Part shown: positions 46,851 through 60,049 of the stretch, piece by piece
How the letters are laid out: the number at the start of each line of letters is the position of its first letter
Numbering within the stretch: the stretch's first letter is position 1
Origin: Oxytricha trifallax
Taxonomy: Eukaryota > Ciliophora > Spirotrichea > Sporadotrichida > Oxytrichidae
Length of the DNA: 64,000 nucleotides
NCBI GenBank assembly: GCA_000711775.1
Contig: ARYC01000371.1
Span: 62,001 to 126,000 of the forward strand
Reading direction: 5' to 3'
Position numbers and translations under genes: made by a program
Notes under the pieces: generated by a model
The model's input: only the letters and a program-made list of their open reading frames with translations
Databases searched by the model: none
What the model was told of the DNA's origin: nothing

Positions 46851-49289
46851 TCCTGGGGGATTCATGCTTGATATCTTTGTTTGCAATCATTATCTGTGAG
46901 ATTGAGTGGTTTCAATTGGCAATTAAATTTGATTAGTTTTAATGAATTATTTGCTTTAGCACTTGTTAAATTTATATTAAAATCTTTCATATTTACTCTA
47001 TTCTCAAAATTCTGCCTTACCATCTTGTACCATTTAAGTATCTTAGATTACTAAAATTTGACAAAATGAAATCTGATATTAATGAGGAAAAGCTGGATAC
47101 TAATAATTACAAGAAACTCTTTCATAAAAACAAACTAATTTTAGAACCTAAACTGTAATAGATCCTAAGAACAATTTCTTTTAATTTTTATTGATTATCA
47201 GAGAGCTATGATTTTTCTTTAATCACGTAGCTTTTTGTAATTCTACATTTTATTGATTATATTAAATATTCATATTTAATATAATAAATTATGAAGCTTC
47301 CTCAAAATTTTCAAATATAAAGTATCAAACTAACAAAGCTTAGCTTAATTTAACTTATGTCTCTCAACCAAAGGCCAATGCCTAAGAGCTTAGTGTCGAC
47401 CAAATTTAGTGTAATAGGACTACATACTATTGCATAGGTTTGTAACTCACCGATAAAGTTAAATTTTTTCCCTATTATTAAGAAAACGCAAGAAACAGGC
47501 GCTAAAACTAATGATGATTGCATACAAGGTGAACAAACCAACTACTGCAGCTAAAAATAAGATAAAGAAATTATTATGAAAAATTAAAACAAGACTGGTA
47601 ACCAGAGAGTAGTCCTGATACACAGTAAACTCCGACTCCCTAGTCTAATTATTTCTAATCTTAACTAATTTAGCTTAGATGTATAATAAACTAATTAAAA
47701 TGTAGGAGAGATTTGTATGCATTTTACAATTTATATTTTATCAATTACCGCTTTTTTAGATTTTATCTATTTGATTAATCTATTTTAAATATTTTATTAA
47801 TGTGAAAAATAAACTTAAAAAAATTTATTACTTTTCACCACCAATAGTATATTTTCTTCTCTATAGTACAATTAATATTATTCCAAAGTTAAAACCTGTT
47901 TGAACAATTTGACCAATTTCTAAGATTTTAAAAACTATATGTTACAAAATTATAAGATATAATGATAAAATATCAATGTATTAATTGATAATTGGTGTAA
48001 ATAAGAATAATATATAAATATATTAATTAAATTCAAATCTACTTTTTTTTAACAAGTGACAATATTTTTAATTAATTCATTTATTTTTAAGATAAAGATA
48101 TACAATATTTCACAGTTATATTTCTGACCTAGCTGTATCAATATTTTTTTAACAAAAATTCATAATTAATACTATTTTAATATTTAAATAGTTAGTTATC
48201 AAGTCTAAAGTATTCAATGTTAATTAATATAAATGTATTAAGATATTTTCCTATAACATATAAAGAATTAGTTTCTTACAAGACCAATAATACAAAAAAT
48301 TGTATTATTAGATTAAGAAATTTATACAAATATTCAAGAAAAAGATGATTTTATAGAAGTAGGCTTTTTAAATGCACGAGATTTAAGATTAAAGGCAAAG
48401 TGTTTAAATAATTGATGTAGTTGCAGATATTTCAAAAGTTTAAGGATTCGAGACTTATTTATTGGCAACGAAGTTAATTAATATATCAGATTTTATAATA
48501 TTTCTTTAAATGTTGTTTCTGTGTCACTCACAAATAATGTAAGTTATTTTAATATTTTCAGAGATAATGTTTCTGTAGAAGTCCAATCTGGTAAGAGTAG
48601 AGTTGATGTAAGACAAAGATTTCACAGTAAAGCTGAAGGAGTAATTTACGAAGAAGATTCTGAGGATGGCAAAATGGTAAATGACATTAATTAATATGAA
48701 ACTGCTTTTAGATTTTCATTTTATTACAATAAGAATTATTATCAATCTTAATCAAATATTTATAATAATATTATTTATGCATTTTTCATATTATTTATCA
48801 TAATTGGTCTATATTTAGACAACCAAAGAATCCATCAATCAAAATAGGTAAAATGAGTGCCTTATGAACTCCAGATAGAGCAAATATTTTATCTACCATA
48901 CATGCCTTAGTTAAACTCAATAAAAAATTGTTGGGCTTTAAATTAAGATATTTTTTATAGATATATCTAAAAACGAAGATAAATAATTCAATAGTATAAA
49001 AATGAGAGACTAGTGTTAAATATTGGAAAAATCTAATAATTAACAAACCAACATACAAATTATCATAAAATGAGATACAAACCAAATAATTAGATGTTTT
49101 TTGTTTACTCTTATAATAATATATTCAACTTGAATAAATGTTATGATTAATATTTGCTTGAGAAATCCTCATTATCTAATTGTTATTTTCATTCTTTAAT
49201 TTCTGTGTCTTAGGTTTTTTAATTAATTCACTATATTTTGACCAAGTTAAACCTTTCTTTTAAACTCATTTTTTGTTTCAATGATTTTA
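46851..49289. other. No well-supported gene; weak candidates at 47350-47560 (-) and 48440-48780 (+)
   Basis: The minus frame around 47350-47560 (GELQTYAIVCSPITLNLVDT) and the plus frame around 48560-48700 (VEVQSGKSRVDVRQRF, after a 23-nt intron-like GTAAG..TTCAG) look mildly coding but match nothing. The minus frame 48798-49085 is hydrophobic and of chance length. The remainder is AT-rich. Confidence 0.3.
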
Positions 49290-49820
49290 AAAATATTCTT
49301 TTAATCTACAAGTTTCTTGTAAATAATTTTATCTTTCTTTACGCTAATTTAAGATTAGATAAATAGTTGTCCAAACATGAAATATGAGAAATGCTTTAAA
49401 TTTTTTGCCCATTGTATTGTCGCTTTTATAGTCAATCTACTTCGCTAAATACTGATTATATTTTCAAAATTTCTTTTCATTTAAATAGGCAGTCATTTCT
49501 TTTAAAAGGCTCTCATTTGTTGCAGCCATATCATCAAGGATAAAGTTCCTCTCAATTCTTATTTATTTTGTCTTTCATGTTGAAATTTTGCATTAATATT
49601 AAAAATTCTGGATTTGCTATAATGTTTTCATACGTATTTTTTTATAATGAGCTGATCTATGTTTGTTTAATTGATATCTTTAATGTTTAGAGTATTATTC
49701 TTGCTATAACTTATATCTCTTACAAATACATTAAGAATATTCTAATAATTATTAAGAATGAGTTTGATTTTAATGCTAATGAAAGTTGTTTAAAAAATTG
49801 TATGAATGAAAAATAAAATA
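49290..49820 (-). pseudogene. Unrecognised decayed ORF
   Basis: Minus-strand frames read ENIIANPEFLILMQNFNMKD, then RNFILDDMAATNESLLKEMT, YLAKQIDYKSDNTMGKKFKA and QRKERQNYLQETCRLKEYF, separated by in-frame TGA or shifts. They follow the ORF at 50000-51340 in the same direction and may belong to the same element. No motif is recognised. Confidence 0.4.
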
Positions 49821-49999
49821 CATGAAAAAATTATTTATTATTAAATTGCCAAAACCATAATTTACAAATAATTTGTAGTTCTTAAATTACTCATTAAACA
49901 ACTGTTTCCTTTATATTAATTTTATAATTTTTGTATCTTCAATGAGGTTAGTTATCTTACTTTTTTCATCTTCTCTGATAAAGGACTTAAAGTTTAAAT

Positions 50000-51340
50000 T
50001 CATAATTTAATCTCATTCATTCTACAGTTTAGAAGAACCACCTGAGCATTTTTAGGTTGTGTAAGTACCCACTTTTTATTGATCTGAGATATAATCTTGA
50101 TACTCTCAAGTGGATAAGTTATAATTCCTAGCATTTTAGAGAGAGAAAATGGAATTCTAAAGGAGTGACATACTTTGATAAGAGATTTTCTTTTTTTGTT
50201 TCTCAACCTCTCTTTGAGTTTATTTGATCTTCATATTTTAGCTTTACACTTTTGTTTCATCTCCTCTTAATTATATGCATCTTCAAATCTCATGAAGTAG
50301 TCTCAATTGTTATCTTCATGATAATCAAATAGAGAATCTAATGATTGCTATGTTTATTCTTCATTTTCAAAAATGGTTTAGAAAACGAACTGTCGAAAAA
50401 AATTATCGAATGGGGATTTTACATAGCTACCATGCGATTCTTCATTGTAAAAACGAAGGGAGATGGAATTTTCGACCAAGAAGTATTTCTCTCGGATCGA
50501 GTAAACAAGAATCCTATTTTCTCATACCATCATTTGTCACTTATATAAGTCTTTTTGCACATGTCTTGATCTTTACGATAAAAACCATTTGATAATATTT
50601 CTGGTCCTTTATGCAATTCCATTAAAGCAAAAGCTGTCTTTTTCTTATCATACTAGAAGTTTTTAAGATATATAGAAAATACCATGATTAATTCTTTAGA
50701 TCACAACCAGACCTCGATTGATAATATTTAATTTTCTTATGAATCTACTATTTATTATTTAGTCACTCAAGACAAATTCATGATTCACTGTCATCCTGAT
50801 ATTTGAATTGACATCTTTATCCATCATTACACTTTAGAACTTCTAAATGAATTCTTGACCTCAATTGATAAATTTCTAATGCAAGTTCACTTGAAGTTGG
50901 GTTAGGAGTTATCAAATATAAGACTTTATTTGTTTATAAATGGTTGATAATTGTTCTTACACCTTCAACAATAAGTCAAAAGAGGCTTCATCATACTGAT
51001 TCTATACTCACAAAGAAACTGAGACCAATCCAAACTTGTTAATCACGAATTATTTCTGGTTATCATAGACTTCCAAGTATTTTTGATATTTACAGAAGCG
51101 AAGTATCATTATAGCTACATCTTCATGTGCCATTGTAGCTTTAAAGCAGATTTGCAATAATTCTGCTCGATGAGTCGTCACAGTAATTACATAGCGAAAT
51201 TATGCAACCAGCCCCGAACACTGAGCCATGTTGGTATCAGCATAAAATCACAATAAGGTAAAGAATTCATCGCAGAGACTTCATGAAATTTCAACTTCAT
51301 GCAATATTTTGATTTGATATTAATAGCTTTCTGTGGTTCC
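50000..51340 (-). pseudogene. Unrecognised decayed gene
   Basis: Starting at ATG about 51340 (MEPQKAINIKSKYCMKLKFH), frames continue THRAELLQICFKATMAHEDV, RFCKYQKYLEVYDNQKQFVI, ELALEIYQLRSRIHLEVLKC, KTAFALMELHKGPEILSNGF and YEKIGFLFTRSERNTSWSKI. The final block is RKSLIKVCHSFRIPFSLSKM then NAQVVLLNCRMNEIKL, ending at TGA 50000-50002. At least five frame changes or TGAs occur. The blocks are collinear and look coding. It is possibly a transposon or viral-type protein of about 400 residues, but no family is recognised. Confidence 0.45.
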
Positions 51341-54081
51341 ATTAATTTAAGTTTGTATTTATAAATTAGAATTCATAAAATCTATTATAAAATTCATTTA
51401 TTCATTTAAATATTGTTGCACTACTTCTTATGATTAATTATAATCTCATAATAAATCTTGGTTTTTTCGATTAATCATTTACTATTTTATAGATGCCTTT
51501 ATAATAAAATATTTATTTGATTTTGAATTTAGTTATAAAAACCTTCTGCATCAATCAAAATTTATACTTTTTAAATAATTTTTACCAAGATAAACAAAAT
51601 AATCGTATATATTTTTTACGACGAGATTTTTTCGTTAATTCAGCTGTAATTTTCTTAAATTTCATCATTTCAAAGCAATCGTTGTAGTTCAAGATTTTTA
51701 TATTTTAATTAATTTAATTAACATATCAATTTATAATAATATCAATATAATTTACTAGTTATAAAAATATGTTACTAATAATTAAAAATGTTATTTAATT
51801 TTAATTATTTTAGAGTTAAATTAATTAAAATAGATTAAACTTAATTATTGAATAATTTGATTATTTTTATAAAATAAATTTTCATTATTTATTCCATAAG
51901 TCCTAGAAATATATTTTAATGTATGTATTGAAGAATCTAATATAAGTAAATCTTATTGTCAAAGTGTTTAAATGAGTCACTCAAATTATCATCATCATCC
52001 GAAACTTTTTCTTTCGTCGCTTTTACTAACTTTTACACTTAACTTTACAATCAATTTAGTCAAGCGTTCACAATAAAATTTAAAATAAAAAATTTACCTA
52101 CATCATCGTCAGCCTTTTAGATAAACCACAGTTGCAGTTTTTATAACTTTACCATAGACAGACATTTTTCGCCAGTTGAAATCATTTTCAGAAAGTATTC
52201 GGATTGAATTCACTGAAATAATAACAACGCACCAAACTATTCTTAAAAAAAACAATAAAATATTATAGAATTGTTTCAAAATTGCGTCTCCAATAAAAAA
52301 AAACAAATATAAACAACAAATGGGAAAGTAAGATATTTGCATCTAATCAATTTACTTTCAAAGATGAAGTTTGATTTATTGTAATTCAGAGAATATTTAT
52401 TATAAAAGGGATATAAGCCAAACATAATTTAGTGTAAAATGTCGATGAATAATTCTTCAAATTCTAAGTCAAATAAATAGTAATTAACTTTTCATGAGAT
52501 AAGTTGATTCGACAGGATAATGGTTTTAAATATAATTTATTCTTCGATGTATAAATAAATCATAAGAAAACAAGGATTAATGGAGAAGAATAGAAGTAAA
52601 ACAGTGACAGTTTAACATGTTCATATCAATGATGTTATTTGCGTTAATAATGAGTTGCGTTATATATAAGTCTTTAAAGTCTTATCAATTTTTTTTCCAG
52701 TACAATTGTGCTTGTCTTTTTACTTATATAATTGATTTTAATTTTAACTTTTCATTGCTGCTTCTATAAATTTATAATTTGCAGGGATAGATTTGTTCTT
52801 TAATACTTCTACTGATTTATATGTTATTACAACATAGAATTTTTATTTATTTATAACAGATGTAAATAAGTATTTAGTCGTTTGTTTAAGAAAGTAGAAT
52901 AATATTAAGATTACCTTAATTAGAACTTATTTATTAAAAAGGAAATATTTATGATAAATTCTTCTCAGTTTCTATTTCATTTAAAATATTTATTACATCA
53001 CAATGTTAAAGTATTAAGAATAATTAATTTAATAATTGTGGATTCCTGAAGAGTATTTATTGGTTATTAATCTGTTTGTGACGGTAGTGATTTATTCTCG
53101 TTCCAAATGTTAGATTATTATTATTATTGAGAAAAAAGAAGCGACAACTGAAATGATAGTTAAATTTCATATGCTATTAAATAATGTTACCTCATGATTG
53201 GGAGAAATCGTAACTGCTTTTTGCTAATTATTATGAAGCATAATATTTCAAATAAAATTCTAATTCTGTATAATCATTCCTACAAATCTGAAAACTAAAT
53301 AACTGTTAATATTTAATCTATAGTCCCACAGTTAAAATTCGTAAAGTTATCGTTCAGTGTTAATTTCTATTATTCTTTAAGTGTATTAAGATATGTAACA
53401 AGCTAATCTTTGGTAATATTTTGATCACATATAATTCGTAAATATTGTTATTTACTATAATTAGGTAATTCTTAATATTCTCTGTGAAAATTCAATAGAT
53501 AATTGTAGTATAAACATTAATTGAAAATCATAAGTTTGCAGTTAAATACTGATCCTAAATCCAGAGTAAAATCTGGATCACCGTCTATCCCACTTTTTTA
53601 TAGGATGGAACTTACTTAAATACATTCTCTATTCTTAAATCTGCCGAATCTTTTTTTTTTAAAATATTTTTTAATTTACGCTTTACTCACTTATAAATAA
53701 CACATCGAAAATAGAAAGTAAGAAATTGTAACAATTAAATATATTGGGAGACTAAGGTTACCTGATGAAAACAAATTAATAATAAATGGAAATTTAATAT
53801 TATAATACTGATACATAAATTTATAAATATAAATGATAACAGTTAATATTCTACTGACACCAATGTAAAATGAATGCTGGTATTGTATTGATATGATCGA
53901 GAAGTAGCACTACAATTAGTATTTAGACTTAAAAAGCAGTTCGTTTTCTACATAAATATGGCTTGAATTTTTAAGTTGTAATAATACATGCATTAAATTT
54001 CTTGGAAAGTCAGTAATATATTAATGATATAATTATAGTTGGGTATTTTGCTTAAATAATGATGGATTAAGGTTCGTTATA
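51341..54081. other. No supported gene
   Basis: Long AT-rich stretch. Open frames are short or rich in Ile/Leu/Tyr as expected by chance, and no family match or inverted repeat was noticed. Confidence 0.4.
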
Positions 54082-54997
54082 ATGAATGAAAAAATATCTA
54101 AGTACGGTGCTGAAGCTACTCCGTTCAATATATGGATTAAATTGCTTAAACAAATTGAGTTAGATGTCCAAAAATTAAAGTGTTAAACTAAATTATTATA
54201 TCGATTTGGTTTGTTTAAGACCATGATTAATTTTTTAAAAAAATTAAAAATTAATATTAAGAAAAAATATAGAAAGGTTTTATTTTTAAAAATCGGCGTT
54301 TATTAAAATGGCACAGTAAATATTAATACTACTTATTAATCAGTTTTTTATAGCTCATAATTATTACTGAATAATATTGTAAATAAAGAAGAATATTCTT
54401 TAACAAATTGTGTTCTCCATTTACTTTTTCCAGATATATAATTACTCGATGATTTAAGTGCTATCTAATTAGATAAAGGTTATAAATATTAATTTAATAA
54501 TCTTTTAATAACCATCACAGAGTTGCTGATTTAACTTATTATAAATATTAGTAAGCTATCTTCAGTTAGATGTTATACACTACAATTTGATGTCGATTAA
54601 ATAAACCACATTTTGGCATCCACTATTATTTATCTCAGGATCAAAGCATAATCCTATATGAATGTAGCATATTTATAATAAATAAATTCACTCTCTGAAA
54701 TTGTTCTAAATTGTACTATTTATTATTGAATTATTTATTGAATTTTCCCCTAAAAAATCATTTAAATATACTAATACTCTAAAAAATTATTCACTTGCTG
54801 CTACTGAAGATATTTTAACTTTTACTGCTGGTATGTAGAGTTTTCTATAGACAGTATTAAACTTTAATCCATATATTTATCTAAGGCTGAAAATAATTAA
54901 TAGTTGTGAATTAAGCAGAGTTGTTAATAGTTAGTCAATTTATAAATAGACAGAATTAAATTTTTATGTTAATTAGCATACTATTTGTTAGCGATGA
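54082..54997 (+). CDS. Near-intact unrecognised ORF with one frameshift
   Basis: ATG 54082 (MNEKISKYGAEATPFNIWIK) runs 215 codons to TGA 54727-54729. A second frame starts at 54728 and runs 90 codons (ELFIEFSPKKSFKYTNTLKN, AATEDILTFTAGMQSFLQTV) to TGA 54995. The two frames abut exactly, so a single-base change or programmed shift would give about 305 residues. The protein is rich in Leu, Ile, Asn and Lys, with a basic region near residues 60-85 (FLKKLKINIKKKYRK). No motif is recognised. It is one of the least damaged ORFs here. Confidence 0.45.
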
Positions 54998-55783
54998 ATT
55001 ATAGGAATAGTTGCATACATATAATTATATTTATTTGAAAATGTATCTAGATCATTTGTTTTTTGGTTATATTATACCATCACTTATTCATTTATTCAAG
55101 GATATTGTTATAAGAAGTTTAATCAGGTAATCTTCTTATGCTGTAGTAATTCTAGTTCTGGGTTGCGGTAATAATCTGGTGATATTTAATTGATTGTCTG
55201 ATTTGACTATGTATTAAACTGGATCTATTTCTCTCTCGCTTTGTGAATTTTTTCATCGCCAATTTCTTGTGCTTCGCATCTCTGTTTAATCTAAAGTTAA
55301 TATTTTAATACATATTTAAAAAGAATGGAATAACATGCAAGTTAGTAAAACGTATTATGAGAGTGATTACCTTCACTGCTTCATTTTGTAAAAATAATTT
55401 AAAAATCATATGTTCAATTGAATGCAAAGGGCTTAGGAATATACTATAAAGTTCAAACTTACTGAGGAGTAAGTCTCCATATTTAATGCATTCATTATAT
55501 ATAATAATGATAAAATTTTTATATATATATATAACAATTAATAATTTAAAAGCCTATATCTCACCTTTTTGTTGTTTGGACATGACAAAATAATTTTTAA
55601 AGAATAATTATATACTTCTACTTCGGTTCGGGATGTTGAGGCCAACAAATCAAACAGTATGATATTATAAGATTTAAGTTATAAGCAATCATAATATATA
55701 AAATTTTAAACTTATTAATTTAATTATTTATTCTATACTAAAGCTAATAATTTTTCATGTCCATAACTCAAGTCTCTGACTTA
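54998..55783. other. No supported gene
   Basis: AT-rich DNA between an ORF and TBE-like unit 3. Confidence 0.4.
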
Positions 55784-56706
55784 TCAACTCGTTACCAAAA
55801 GAAGTGAAATTAGGTCTGATGTATTAAGTCTGGCGAAGACTTCTTCGTTGAGTCTATCTGGGGCCATTTGCTATATGAAGTTATATATTTTCTTGGGCTT
55901 CTCGGAGTACTTCCCTACTTCAGAAAATATGATATTATCAGTTACATGATACTTGAGCAAGTCTGTGACGTAACCCTTTTTCCCAATAAGAAAGCTCTCA
56001 TTATTATGGACTGTGTACATGCCAGATCCTTTATGTAATTTATGATTTTTTGTCAATTTTATTAATTCACCTTTCTCGACTTCATCATATCTATGATCTT
56101 TCAAGAACTGTCTTGCAACCTCTTTCTTTTGATTTACAAACCACATAATGAAAATTCCCCTCTCTTGTACGAACTCTATATACTCCTTTAGAATTTCCTT
56201 ATCAGACATTGTACCATATGGAACTGTTTATTTTATTCTGTATGTATGGTCCATTAGTACTATTTAATAAAGTTTGCCACACCTTCCCATAGCGTCATTT
56301 GCAATTAGCTCCCACATTTTATAATCATTTATATCTCCCTAGAATATGACAGGCTCAGTACTGTTTTATATTTGATTTAATAGATTTTTTGCTAAATAAT
56401 TCTAAGCTTGTACCTATCTATAATTTCCGTTTCTACATTTTCTGGGCCTTCAAGAAATTTTTGAGTTGAGCTATCTTTTCTCATTTTAGTTATTACTTTA
56501 GTTTTATTCATATTAAGCTTACAAACATTTTCATGTCTTTTACAGTTGTAAGCACTACCCTTAACTTTACCGCAATACTGACAAGTACGTTCTTTAAACT
56601 TTATCGTATCCCTTGCTACTTTATGGACCCCCTTATGATAGTTTGACTGGTGAAATTCGAGTGAATTTAGGCTTTTATGCGTAGTTGATATCTCACATTA
56701 ATTCAT
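55784..56706 (-). pseudogene. Zinc-finger protein of TBE-like transposon, copy 3
   Basis: Open from about 56790, first ATG 56706. A Cys/His cluster (CQYCGKVKGSAYNCKRHENVC) follows a basic region. After one frameshift near 56400 the frame reads VIFQGDINDYKMWELIANDA, MGRCGKLYQIVLMDHTYR and then 150 uninterrupted residues (FVNQKKEVARQFLKDHRYDE, SGMYTVHNNESFLIGKKG) to TGA 55784. A paralogue at 63441 shares the TCxYC finger and the GDxxxxxxW..GKLY block. It is divergent from ORF-A copy 3, mirroring unit 4. It may correspond to the zinc-finger ORF (about 57 kDa) of Oxytricha TBE. Function not established. Confidence 0.7.
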
Positions 56707-56839
56707 ATATATTTCTGACTTTTGATAAGCTTCATTGACTATAATTTCTTTAGCATTTAAGTTCTAAAATGTTTCTTTTCAAAGTTTTATTCATGCTTTA
56801 GCTATTTTAGTATACTTTTGATTTAAATATTGGATTGAG

Positions 56840-57103
56840 TATAAACTAAGGAGGTCCTTTTTTGTTTATGGTTTATCATCCATCTTATCACCATGCTTTA
56901 AAACCATTTTATTATTTTGAAAATTACTACACAATAATTTTTTTTTATTTAGTTTATAATTATCATTTAATTAATAAGAAGAATAAAGAGAAAAAGAAAG
57001 TGAAGAAAGAGAACAGGCACAGTTGGCGAAAAAGCCTACTGAAGAAAGAAGAAATATTTCTTGTGTAAAACAAGATTCCTAACTATTGAAATGGCTAGAC
57101 CCT

Positions 57104-57136
<33 letters not shown>

Positions 57137-57176
57137 TATTATTGATCGGGGGTCCCCAGAGACCTCAATGTGATCA

Positions 57177-57177
<1 letters not shown>
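56840..57177 (+). mobile_element. 3' fragment of the ORF1-only retroelement, copy 3
   Basis: A basic coding stretch (NKKNKEKKKVKKENRHSWRK, near 56970-57030), a CCCTTATA motif, a TA run (57103-57131) and GATCGGGGGTCCCCAGAGAC are followed by the ATT tail. This matches the 3' ends at 18349 and 45207. It is 5'-truncated and inserted between the zinc-finger gene and ORF-A of TBE-like unit 3. Confidence 0.75.
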
Positions 57178-57243
<66 letters not shown>

Positions 57244-57251
57244 AATAATAT
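57178..57251. repeat. (ATT)n microsatellite, 3' tail of retroelement copy 3
   Basis: About 21 ATT units followed by a short inverted AAT run. It is the longest of the three tails. Confidence 0.9.
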
Positions 57252-58039
57252 AGAATTATAAAATTTACTATGAATTTATATAAAATAAATTAAAAAGCAT
57301 GCCATGGCATAAATAGGAACATAGAACATAGTTATAATTATTTTAAATAACTTTTCAGTTATCATTTTACATTATTTTGGTTTAAAACTAAAATCTTTAA
57401 ACTTTATTATAGAGAAAGAGTAAAATTATTATCGTAAAGTGCACTATGGCTTTCTCGTTTGAGCTAAGTTAAAAAAGTAAGTTACAATTTATTAATAAAA
57501 TTAAATAATTTTGCCTATTTTATCTAATATTTTATGAATAAGTATAGATGTGCTGCGTTACTTTAATTATAGTAAATATAAAACTTCTCTAAGCATAGTA
57601 AAAAATGAGTGAAAACTAAGAAAGCCAAATTTCGTGAGTAAAAACTTAGAAAGTCTATAAAAGAGTCCAAAAAGTAAGTAAAAATAACTTATATATAAAT
57701 TAATGGACGCTAATAAATTACAAAATGATAATATTATATTATATTTTGTTTACATTCACAATTCAGGAGGCTATGGAGGAGTGGTATCGTCTTATATTAA
57801 TTAAAATTCTTTTATAATATAAATAAGTTTTAGTTATTTTTAAAGCTAATGCTTATTATGATTAATAGCTTTCATATTGGTAAAGTCTTATGTAATTTCT
57901 GGTCAGCATGTATAGCTAAGGCTCAAGCCTGAAATTCATCTAAATATACTTATTTTAACTCATGAATCAAAATTTATAACAGAATATTGAATTGATTTCA
58001 ATAAATATAACTATAACATCATAATGAAAAATATATGCC
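57252..58039. other. No supported gene
   Basis: AT-rich DNA upstream of ORF-A copy 3. It should hold the divergent promoter region of the zinc-finger and ORF-A genes, but no motif is recognisable. Confidence 0.4.
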
Positions 58040-58765
58040 ATGAGTATAGACATCAATACTCATGATATCAGACTATTTTAAAATAAATTTAGGTCTAAGA
58101 ATGACTGGTTAAATTTTTTGCGATTTAACAGTAAGACACTATTTTTAACAATTATAGAGGGATACTTTTTGTCCAATGATGACCATGTTACAATAAGGTT
58201 CATTAAGGACTTCTCAGCTGGAGATAAACTCCTTTTAGAGAGGTTGTATAGCTTAACTTTCTCTATTATGAAGATCTTTCAGTAAAGAACATTTTTAAGT
58301 AAATTTAAGAGGATCCATAAATTATGAAATTCATGAATTACTTCCCAGACTATCAAGTGCTGTCAAATAGAAAATACTTCTATGTGGTCTTGGGCACCCT
58401 TCATACAAAATATGTATCCTCGCTCATAAAGAATGCATACAGGTAAAGAAATTTAAGAGACAATCTTGAAGGAGATTAATAAAAAATACTTATAAAAGAT
58501 GTAGTATATATAAAGCTGTAAAGAGAGCCATTTCTTTCAAGAAAGATTTATTTATATTTAATAATATATAATTAGAGTCTAAGAGCAAAGCCCTCTCTAT
58601 GCTCAAGCTTAAGTCAAAATCTCGCTAACAAAAAAAGAAGAGGAATTACCATGAGATATCGGCATCTTTTTCTGATTAAAAATCTAATACCGAGGGTAAG
58701 AGTGCAGTGAGTGCTTAACTCAAAAACACTATCATTGTTCAAGAGTCACTGTCATAAAAGGTACC
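58040..58765 (+). pseudogene. Companion gene (ORF-A) of TBE-like transposon, copy 3
   Basis: Exon 1 is 58040-58130 (MSIDINTHDIRLFQNKFRSK then NDWLNFLRFN) and ends after 30 codons plus one base. The intron is 58131-58157 (27 nt, GTAAG..TATAG). Exon 2 reads GYFLSNDDHVTIRFIKDFSA. Frameshifts near 58290 precede IMKFMNYFPDYQVLSNRKYF, VVLGTLHTKYVSSLIKNAYR and later decayed sequence. The intron site and phase equal those of copies 1 and 4. It is convergent with the transposase at 58966-59820. Function unknown. Confidence 0.75.
58131..58157 (+). other. Mini-intron in ORF-A copy 3 (phase 1)
   Basis: 27 nt from GTAAGA to TATAG, at the family-conserved site. Confidence 0.75.
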
Positions 58766-58965
58766 CGAAAATGATTCTATGGAATTAACCACTATTATTA
58801 TATTATTATAACTGCGTTCAGCTTTTTACGCTGTTATTTTAAATAATAATATTTAATCTTGTTCAAGTGCCTATCTATTATATTTCTTATTCTTTAATGG
58901 GAAATACTCTCTATTGCTTATTTAATAAAGTTGATATGCTAAGTCTCATCCACTTTATAGTTATT

Positions 58966-59820
58966 TCATATCATTTGGCGTTTATATTTTTTCTTTATTT
59001 GGCAAAAGACTTCCTCTATACAATGGAACTTTGACGAGTATGGGGCTTTAAACAAGCAGATCCAGTTGTAACATTTTATTTTGTTCTGGACAATCTTGCT
59101 ATGGTGACCTCTTAGATTGTCCAAAAAATTGCAACATCTTATTATTAATTCTAAATGTGAAGATAATCAATCATAGCTGAGGTGCCAGCTGAGTTGATAG
59201 ATTTTTATTTGATAAAATAACCCTCCAGTCCGGATTCCATGCTTATCCCAACTATGGCTGTGAAAGTATTCAGTTTTAAATCAACTATTTAGATTTTTTA
59301 ATTTTATCTTGGTATATTCCATGAATGCTACTCTACCTAGTTAGGTTTAAATATAACCTCGTCAATGTATATAATTTTCCTATTCTAAGCTACTATGTCC
59401 AGAAATAAAGCAAACTTTTCTAATCGTTATTATTAAATAATTTGTTGTTTAGACTTGCTTATACAGTATGTGCTACTCATGACTTTGTGTTTTATCTTAA
59501 ACTCTTTGTAGATATATTGAATTTAGGAAGAGGATATTTTATATTGTGGGAATTTTCTATGGAAAAACTTGGCCTTGTATGGAGAAATAGCACTTTCTGC
59601 TCATCCAATGTTTATTCACTGACTAAGTAGTATATCTCCTTTGCATGCAACTTTGACTTCTGTTTTTGCTTGCTTGCCTGGCATGGCTTAGCTTGATAAT
59701 AAAGTCTACCTTGAGCACACCTTTCTGGCATATCTTATTGACGCCCTTAATAACTTTGAAATATCTTTCAATAATGAGTATAAGCCAACATAGGCTATGT
59801 TTTAGGCTTAGTCGTTCCAT
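58966..59820 (-). pseudogene. DD34E transposase, copy 3
   Basis: The N-terminal helix-turn-helix region (IIERYFKVIKGVNKICQKGV) and linker (KQKQKLHAKEIYYLVSEQTL) lie in two frames. The catalytic core reads KIIYIDEVIFKPNQ (first D), FTAIVGISMESGLEGYFI, LDNLRGHHSKIVQNKIKCYN (second D) and PYSSKFHCIEEVF (E, 34 residues after the D). It ends at TGA 58966. All three catalytic residues remain, but frameshifts near the second D and in the N-terminal half break it. Confidence 0.85.
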
Positions 59821-60049
59821 ATCTCAATAACAAGACATAGCGATCAACTTTATCTTTGAATGAGGAGTTTAAGAGGATTTGCATTTGAGTGTAAAATAAA
59901 TTATTAAGTTATTAAATTATTATATATTATATAATATAAATCATGAATATTGGTGAGCTTTCAAAGCGTTGATTGCAATGATCTGTCACAAATAACTAGA
60001 AAATAAAGAGTTTATAAGAAAAAAGCTAATCTAACAAAGACTAGCTTTA
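59821..60049. other. Junction between the mirror-image TBE-like units 3 and 4
   Basis: The transposase-side ends of both units should lie here. No G4T4 repeat or clear TIR is visible. Confidence 0.4.

Noticed and set aside
48798-49085. 95-residue minus-strand hydrophobic ORF as a gene
   Set aside because: The length is within chance expectation for the window. Its composition is that of AT-rich noise and no homologue was seen here.
57061-57261. Plus-strand ORF with Tyr/Ile and poly-Ile repeats as an independent protein
   Set aside because: It is the 3' end of the retroelement read through TA and ATT microsatellites, so it was annotated as part of the element.
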